Shown here: one piece after another, positions 58,651 through 64,000 of the stretch | Numbering within the stretch: position 1 is the first letter of the stretch | Layout of the letters: every line of letters starts with the position of its first letter | Assembly (NCBI GenBank): GCA_037974965.1 | Contig: JBBPFI010000015.1 | Location: 97,001-161,000 of the forward strand | Reading direction: 5' to 3' | Source: Dacryopinax spathularia | Lineage: Eukaryota > Basidiomycota > Dacrymycetes > Dacrymycetales > Dacrymycetaceae | Length of the DNA: 64,000 nt | Program-made: the position numbers and the translations under genes | The notes under the pieces: generated by a model | Databases searched by the model: none | Told to the model about the DNA's origin: nothing | What the model saw: the letters and a program-made list of their open reading frames with translations, nothing else

Positions 58651-60106
58651 GCGCCTTTCAGGCGTGGGCGGGGAAGAATGATCTACCGATTCTGTCCGTA
58701 CGGAGGAGCTGCTTTTGTTCGGATATCAGACTGGCGCAGTAGAGATTGACTTCTGGAATCTGGATCTAATTCTTCAGAAAGTGCTTCTTGCGTCTTTAGT
58801 GCGTGCACCGCCGGTCGACATCAGAACCAGAATGACGCAACCGACAAGAGCCCCTATCTCTGTCCAGCAGTTTGCTCTTTGTCCTCCGCCTACACCGGCC
58901 TGGGCATGCATAGCCTACGGTGCATGACAACGAGAAGGAGAACGACAACAGCCGACAATAACCCCGTCGAGATGCTATACACGGGTAGGCCAGAAAAGGA
59001 AGGACTAACAATGAGCAGAATCATGTACGCTTGCGCAGCTTCTATCAGTAGCCGGGGTGCACTTGCCACTGCTTCTCAAGAAGCAGCACGTGAGGCTTGA
59101 GGGTTCCGCGCCATTGTCCGATAACCCGCTCCTCTCTCTCTTCAATCCAAGATCTCCGCCGATACCTCGTCATTCCAACTTCCATAGAAACACATAGTAG
59201 AAACCCGAGGGGCGTTGCGTTATCGTCGCAGGCGTTGTAGCGAACCGCCCACGGCCTGAGCGGTTAAGCGGGTAAGCGGATGAAGCCGGTAACGGTCAGA
59301 GCACCACAGCGAGCGCGGGCCGAAAGGCCATTGTCCATTGTCCTCCCTCGGGCACCGTCCGGTCCCTAACATCGCGCACCATCGAACAATGGCGCGAACC
59401 CCGCATGTACCCGTGCAGGTTGCGATGGTTACAGCAGGGCCATTGTGCGATTGCTGGTAAAGGCACCGCACTCTTCCACTGCCCGCATCAAGTTGGCAGG
59501 GTTCTGTACGTGAGTTGCCCGATTGTCTTGCTCTAACCGCCATTGATCTGGGCTCGGGATCGGCAATGGGATGGTGACGACGCACCGGTATCAGGTGAAA
59601 AGCATCCGGAAGGCCAATGTCCATACATAGCCTCCTCCCTGGAATGCACGAAGCACATGCCGACGATGTCTCATTTCGGGCATATGGGTTGTTCTTCTCC
59701 TCCGTCCCATCTGGTTGATGCGCGGGGAGTGGGGTGAGACAAGACAACCAACCATCCCACCGACAACCTTGTTTCCCGGATATGGCGAGCGGTGCTTCTC
59801 CTTTCTTGGACCGGGCGTCCTGTCGTGCTGGCATCGAGGTCTGGCAGAGTATATCTACAGCGCTAATCTGGGCGAGGGAGAGGCAGACAACTCCTCGAGC
59901 CTAGATCCCCCTCGCCGCCGTCTCCACTCCTCCTAGCTTGCTTATAGCTCGTCGCCCTGGCCTGCTTCCCCGCATACTCCTACTTGCGCAGCGTATTCAC
60001 CACCCCAACCGCTGCATCCTCCTCCCGCTCTTCCTCCCCCTCCACCGAGAAGCCCACCGCGACCATCTCAGCACCCATCACCTCCGCCCCAACAGCAACA
60101 ACGACC
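58651..60106. other. Intergenic, 1.5 kb
   Basis: Between the CLPTM1-like stop and the hydrolase start. A 204-codon minus-strand frame (59220-59834) is Arg/Cys-rich without recognisable domains and is not called. The right end (59880-60100) is pyrimidine-rich, as usual just before a fungal start codon. Confidence 0.5.
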
Positions 60107-61039
60107 ATGTTCGGTAAATCCTCCAAGCGCTCGTACCCTACTACGGTCAAGGTCGTCCCCTCCGCCGATGGCACGCCAATCTATGCCGAAGCGACGGGCG
60201 ACTCGCGCAAGCCCGCGATCGTTTTCGTTCCCGGGTTCGCTCTGAGCGCAGCGGTCTTCGACGTCTTGTTCACTAATGAGAAGCTGTTGGAGAAGTACTA
60301 CCTCGTAAGCCTCTCCTCTACCCCTCAATTCCAAGACATCAACTAATCCTGTTTGGTGATCATGTAGGTCCGCTACGACCCGCGCGGACACGCCCGTTCC
60401 GGCCAACCCGAAGCCGAAGACGCCTACTCCTCCCAGCGCTACGCAGAAGACTTCGCCGCCCTCGTCCGCGCCTTTAACCTACACAAGCCCATCTGGGCCG
60501 GGTGGAGCATAGCAGGCACAATCTCAACGGACATCGTCACCTACCTCGGCCCGAACGCCGTCTCCGGCTTTGTCTATATCTCGGGCGTACCGTCGATGGT
60601 CGGGAGCGAGCCGATGAGGAGCAATTTCCTGAACCAGTGTGTTGGGGGGTTGATGTCCCCCGACGCGGCGGGTCAGGCTCAAGCGGCGCTGACGTTCGTC
60701 GATGGATGCTTTGAGCGCCCGGAGTCGGTTTCGTACACGACGAAGATGGCCATGGTCGGGAGCACATTTACGCAATCCGGCACGGCCCGCCTCCGCGTCC
60801 TAATGCGTCAACAAGACCCCTCGGCGCTGTACAAAGCCTCCCAAGCCGGCCTCCCGCTCCTCTTCATCGTCGGCGCCAAGGATAAGGTCGTCAATAAGGA
60901 CGCGATCGTCCCCCACCTCAGGCAACACTTTAAGAGACTCATGATCCGCGAGCTGCCGGGCGTGGGGCACGCGCCGTTCATCGAGGCGCCCGAGTTGTTC
61001 GTCGAGAAGCTGGTCGAGTTTGCGGACCAGATCTGCTGA
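60107..61039 (+). CDS. Alpha/beta hydrolase
   Basis: Soluble hydrolase of unknown substrate. ATG 60107 (MFGKSSKRSYPTTVKVVPS) is chosen because the frame upstream, to 59984, begins with TTG only. Two exons with one intron (about 60304-60367) inside YYLVRYDPRGHARS. Fold landmarks: FVPGFALSAAVFD (oxyanion loop), RYDPRGHARSGQP, the nucleophile elbow WAGWSIAGT (GWS; the usual G-x-S-x-G ends in A-G here), LFIVGAKDKVV (acid Asp) and GVGHAPFIEAP (catalytic His). About 290 residues, no signal peptide. Relatives include epoxide hydrolase-, haloperoxidase- and lactonase-like enzymes; none can be preferred from sequence alone. Confidence 0.88.
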
Positions 61040-62390
61040 GCGCGCTCCTCGTTCTCATTGCTCTCCGCTGTACATTTCCTCTCCTCTTCTCGCTCTTGTT
61101 GCCTGATCTGTGTTGTTCGAATCGTGGTTATGGGTACTCGTACATGACCCCTCAAAAGCTTTCTCTCTAATCGGCTCCAATATTCCTGTTAGCTACAGTT
61201 CCTGTTCCTTGATCTCCTCCCGTATCAGTGCTCGCGGTGTATACACAAACAGCCTAATGAAAAAAATCACGCAATTCTCCTCCAATCCTCCTCCAATCTG
61301 CAAGTCTAACGACAAAAGACTAACGCCTCTCCCTCTGGCTATACGACCTACAGTACTTACTTGGATGGGGCCTGTGTGTACATGCGAACGCCTAATCATG
61401 GGGAGGGTCGACGCTGACGAACGTGTTCCACCCCACTCCCATATACGGTGCACTACCGTAAGCGCGGTCCAGGCCCGGATAGGGGCATCCACCCCGCATG
61501 CCGCAGCCCAAACTGACCCAGTCCAACGGAGGTCATACGACCCCTTCCTCTTCCCCTTTCCGGACCTCACTAACGCAGAGGATACTAATACTGCCGAGCC
61601 GAGGAGACGGACCCGGTACGCCGCTCTCTTGGAATGAAGAGGGTAGATTCGAGGGTCTTCGCGAAGTTCGGTGCCATTGTCTCGGGTTAGTTGCGGGAGA
61701 ACCCGAGGAGCGGCCATTGAGCTTTCCTTTTATGGAAGGTTCGGGTGGTGATGCGTCTTACCGGCGACCCGCGTTGAAGGAGGGAATCGGTTGTCGAAAA
61801 GGGGAGTCGGGTGCGGTTGAATGTAGAGGGCTGGACTTTGGGGACGAGGAGGGACAGTTGCCTGCTGTAACTGCGTGCAGCTCGAGAGTGGTTGGGAAGG
61901 CCGAGACTGAGCAACTTCACTACCCAGTGCGAGCTCTAAGTCACACTCGCGTACGAACGCAAGTGCAAAAGCAAAAACAATGTCATTCCCGCGAACAACC
62001 GTCCGCCTTTTCTACATACACCGCGGCCCTCTCCACCCCGGGAACGGGCACACAGTGTTCAAACCAAACCGAAATACTTAGTCCTAATCACCCTCCAAAC
62101 TCCAGAAAATCAAACAACATCGAACGGTTTTATCGTGCCAAGGGAAGAAAGAAGGGGTAGTGTATTAACGAATGCGGAGGGGTATGCGTAGCCTTGATAT
62201 CGGATGAGGAGTGGGAAAATTGCGAGCGCGGGCGAAAGTTGCCGGATTATAGTGTCACACGAGGGTTGCGCTGGGTTGGCGCGTTGGCGCGGGCGGAAGC
62301 TCATCGAGAGCTCTCGCAGCGGCGCGAGGGTAGGACCGTAGGTGGGAGATACGAGGTAGAGGGGAGAGGGAGACGGTGGGAGGGAGGCGT
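61040..62390. other. Intergenic, converging 3' ends, 1.35 kb
   Basis: Lies between the hydrolase stop and the membrane-protein stop. A 220-codon plus-strand frame (61498-62160) and a 174-codon minus-strand frame are low-complexity and show no domain. Not called. Confidence 0.5.
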
Positions 62391-63566
62391 TTACGCCTGC
62401 CAGTCGCCCTCCAGCGACAGGTCGGAACCCTTCTTGCTCCCGTACGAATCGCCCTCATACGACCTGTTATCGAGCATATCCCTGTGCGTCTCGATCTGCG
62501 TGAGGATATGCGGTGGCTCGGCCGGCGTCCTCCCACGGGACTTGCGGTTGAACGAGAAGACCGGAGGCTTCTTCATCCCCATTGATGGCCCGAGCGTCGC
62601 TGCTTCCCTATCTCTCTGCTCCCGCTTGGTCGCAGAGCGGACGATGATGAGCATCGGGGAGATGGCCATGATCTGGGCTAGCATTCCGTACAGCGCCCAG
62701 AGGACGTTGTTCTGCGTTTGCCAGAGCCCCAGGAAAACGGCCTGCGTGACGGCCATGAGCGCGCCGGACTCGACGACGACTTCGACGACGGAGACGTATT
62801 TCCTCGAGTTGGATTCGGGCAAACCGGCGAGACTGGTGTGCATCAGCCAGTAGATGCGGAACGTGATGAGCGCAGTGGTCGTCACGTTCGTGATGAGCGA
62901 CATGCTGAAGAGGGCGCTGCCGCACTGGAGGATGAACTCGAGTCCGATCGTTTGGGGCAGCTGGAGCTCGGCCATCTTCACCATGGCGATGATGGCGGCG
63001 ACGACGGAGCCGGTGATGGAGGTCAGGGCGGGGAGCACGATCCAGATCTTACGGTCCCAGATGAGGAAGCAGCGGTAGGCCTGCATGCATGATGAGTTAG
63101 ATATCATGGATACGAGCGGGGAAACTTACGAGAAGAAGATCAGCAACGGCATTAACGCAGATGAAGGAGCCCTCGCTGGCGAGCCATAACGGGGTGTTCT
63201 CCATCATCAGGAAAAGGTCCGAGCCGCCAGCGATGCCACCAAAATCAATCTGCACTGAAATGAATGATGTTGACTGGATACGACAACGAAACGGCTTACG
63301 AAAGCAGTCGCACATCGTTGTATGGCGATACCGATGTGGATCGTGCAGCCCGCCCACATGAAGAGGGCCGAGCCGAGCATGATCCAGCTGATGTTTGGCG
63401 TTATCCGCCGCACTGTGAGTGCGTGACAGGCTTGGCCGACAAGGTTGCATAGCACGCCTTTCGCCGACGCTCAGCTAGGGCAGCGAAGACGAAAGCGATA
63501 GAGCCTACCATAGAGGATGGCTTCGAGGAGGGAGCCTACGAGGTATGCTCGGCCGAGGTCAAGCAT
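62391..63566 (-). CDS. Multi-pass membrane protein, receptor-like, mushroom-type
   Basis: Predicted seven-helix integral membrane protein of a family expanded in Agaricomycotina. The start at 63566 reads MLDLGRAYLVGSLLEAILYG. Helices follow near 63430-63370 (ISWIMLGSALFMWAGCTIH), 63170-63130 (GSFICVNAVADLLLV), and 63050-62990 (IWIVLPALTSITGSVVAAII), then FSMSLITNVTTTALITFRIY, SGALMAVTQAVFLGLWQ and VLWALYGMLAQIMAISPMLI. RCFLIWDRK matches the conserved R-x-x-x-x-W block between helices in this family. The C tail (about 80 residues) is hydrophilic, Ser/Arg-rich and ends GDWQA. Four or so introns. Ligand and function unknown. Confidence 0.75.
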
Positions 63567-64000
63567 GTTTGCCGTGCGTCAGGTGGGTATTGGGGCGCGT
63601 AGGGGGGACAGGTTCAGTTAAGGGAGACAGGGGGATGGTGCAGAACGAGGCGGAAATGAGGCGAGGGGGGATGTAATGATCCAGAGCGGTGCATTGGGTG
63701 GCATATAAGTACATTGGCACATCTCGGAGAAGCACGACGGGACGGTCGATTGTGTATGCCAATGTTGAGCAGCGAACGCTTCCGATGGAACGGCGTGCGA
63801 GGCAATCAGGCACTTCTTGCTATCCCATCCATTCTCTTGCGACATGAGTACGCGGCATCGATGCAGTCCAGACGCCAGAGCAGATGGCAACGCCAGGGGG
63901 ATCCGGGAGGAGATGAAGCACAAGTATGGGGCTTCTCCGGCTCACTCTCCTGGTGGAAGCTGGGCCCGCAGAGGGTCAAGTAGGCCATTGATTACCCGAT
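63567..64000. other. Upstream region of the membrane-protein gene, to window end
   Basis: 434 bp, likely promoter of the minus-strand gene. Short overlapping frames on both strands show no domain. A further gene may begin beyond the window. Confidence 0.4.

Noticed and set aside
59220-59834. 204-codon minus-strand frame
   Set aside because: Composition looks like translated non-coding DNA (many Arg, Cys, Pro), without motif or clear start context.
61498-62160. 220-codon plus-strand frame
   Set aside because: No domain, low complexity, overlaps other long frames on the opposite strand between two converging genes.
1-64000. CRISPR arrays, rRNA genes, bacterial operon features
   Set aside because: No spaced direct repeats, no rRNA sequence, and spliceosomal introns throughout mark this as eukaryotic nuclear DNA.

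Overview
This 64 kb window reads as nuclear DNA of a basidiomycete fungus, most likely Agaricomycotina. The genes are broken by many short (about 50-65 bp) GT-AG introns, often with a CTNAC-type branch site. Gene order is compact, with unrelated genes on both strands. The set includes fungal-only families (SLA1, JEN1-type carboxylate permease, WSC cell-wall proteins, Zn2Cys6 regulators) and a Ty3/gypsy element of basidiomycete type. Gene products were assigned by reading translated exons and recognising motifs; no database search was possible.

Layout. 0.1-5.6 kb: NEM1 phosphatase, the biotin-independent subunit of 3-methylcrotonyl-CoA carboxylase, and a divergent Rheb GTPase. 5.9-7.9 kb: a 627 bp inverted duplication with arms that look identical, around a 765 bp AT-richer spacer. 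It copies the last codons and downstream DNA of the next gene, SLA1. 7.9-14.8 kb: SLA1 and SUP35 (eRF3 with a Gln-rich N domain), head to head. 15.1-20.5 kb: GH2 beta-mannosidase and a WSC-domain surface protein with a long Gly-Gly-Thr tract. 20.5-23.5 kb: almost empty. 23.5-38.9 kb: a carbon-use neighbourhood with an MFS sugar transporter, cytochrome b2 L-lactate dehydrogenase (CYB2), a JEN1-type lactate/pyruvate permease, a Zn2Cys6 regulator and a divergent SDR that looks like L-rhamnose 1-dehydrogenase (LRA1). 39.3-39.8 kb: a small SPO12-like gene in three exons.

40.3-51.0 kb is one Ty3/gypsy LTR retrotransposon of about 10.7 kb. Its two 475 bp LTRs look identical, a 4-5 bp target-site repeat flanks it, and the primer-binding site fits tRNA-Cys, so insertion was recent. 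Between pol and the 3' LTR it carries a 2.5 kb antisense gene with several clean introns and a Cys6 zinc-cluster-like motif. I consider this the most unusual feature of the window. 51.3-64 kb: GH5 endo-mannanase, F-box-like LRR protein, tRNA-Val(AAC), CLPTM1-like membrane protein, alpha/beta hydrolase and a multi-pass membrane protein.

How the genes may work together (inference). LRA1 opens the fungal rhamnose pathway, which ends in pyruvate and L-lactaldehyde. Lactaldehyde can be oxidised to L-lactate, the substrate of CYB2 and cargo of JEN1. The regulator and the sugar transporter sit in the same 15 kb. The beta-mannosidase and the mannanase could act in series on mannan. SLA1 and SUP35 share one 376 bp divergent promoter, and their yeast homologues are reported to interact.
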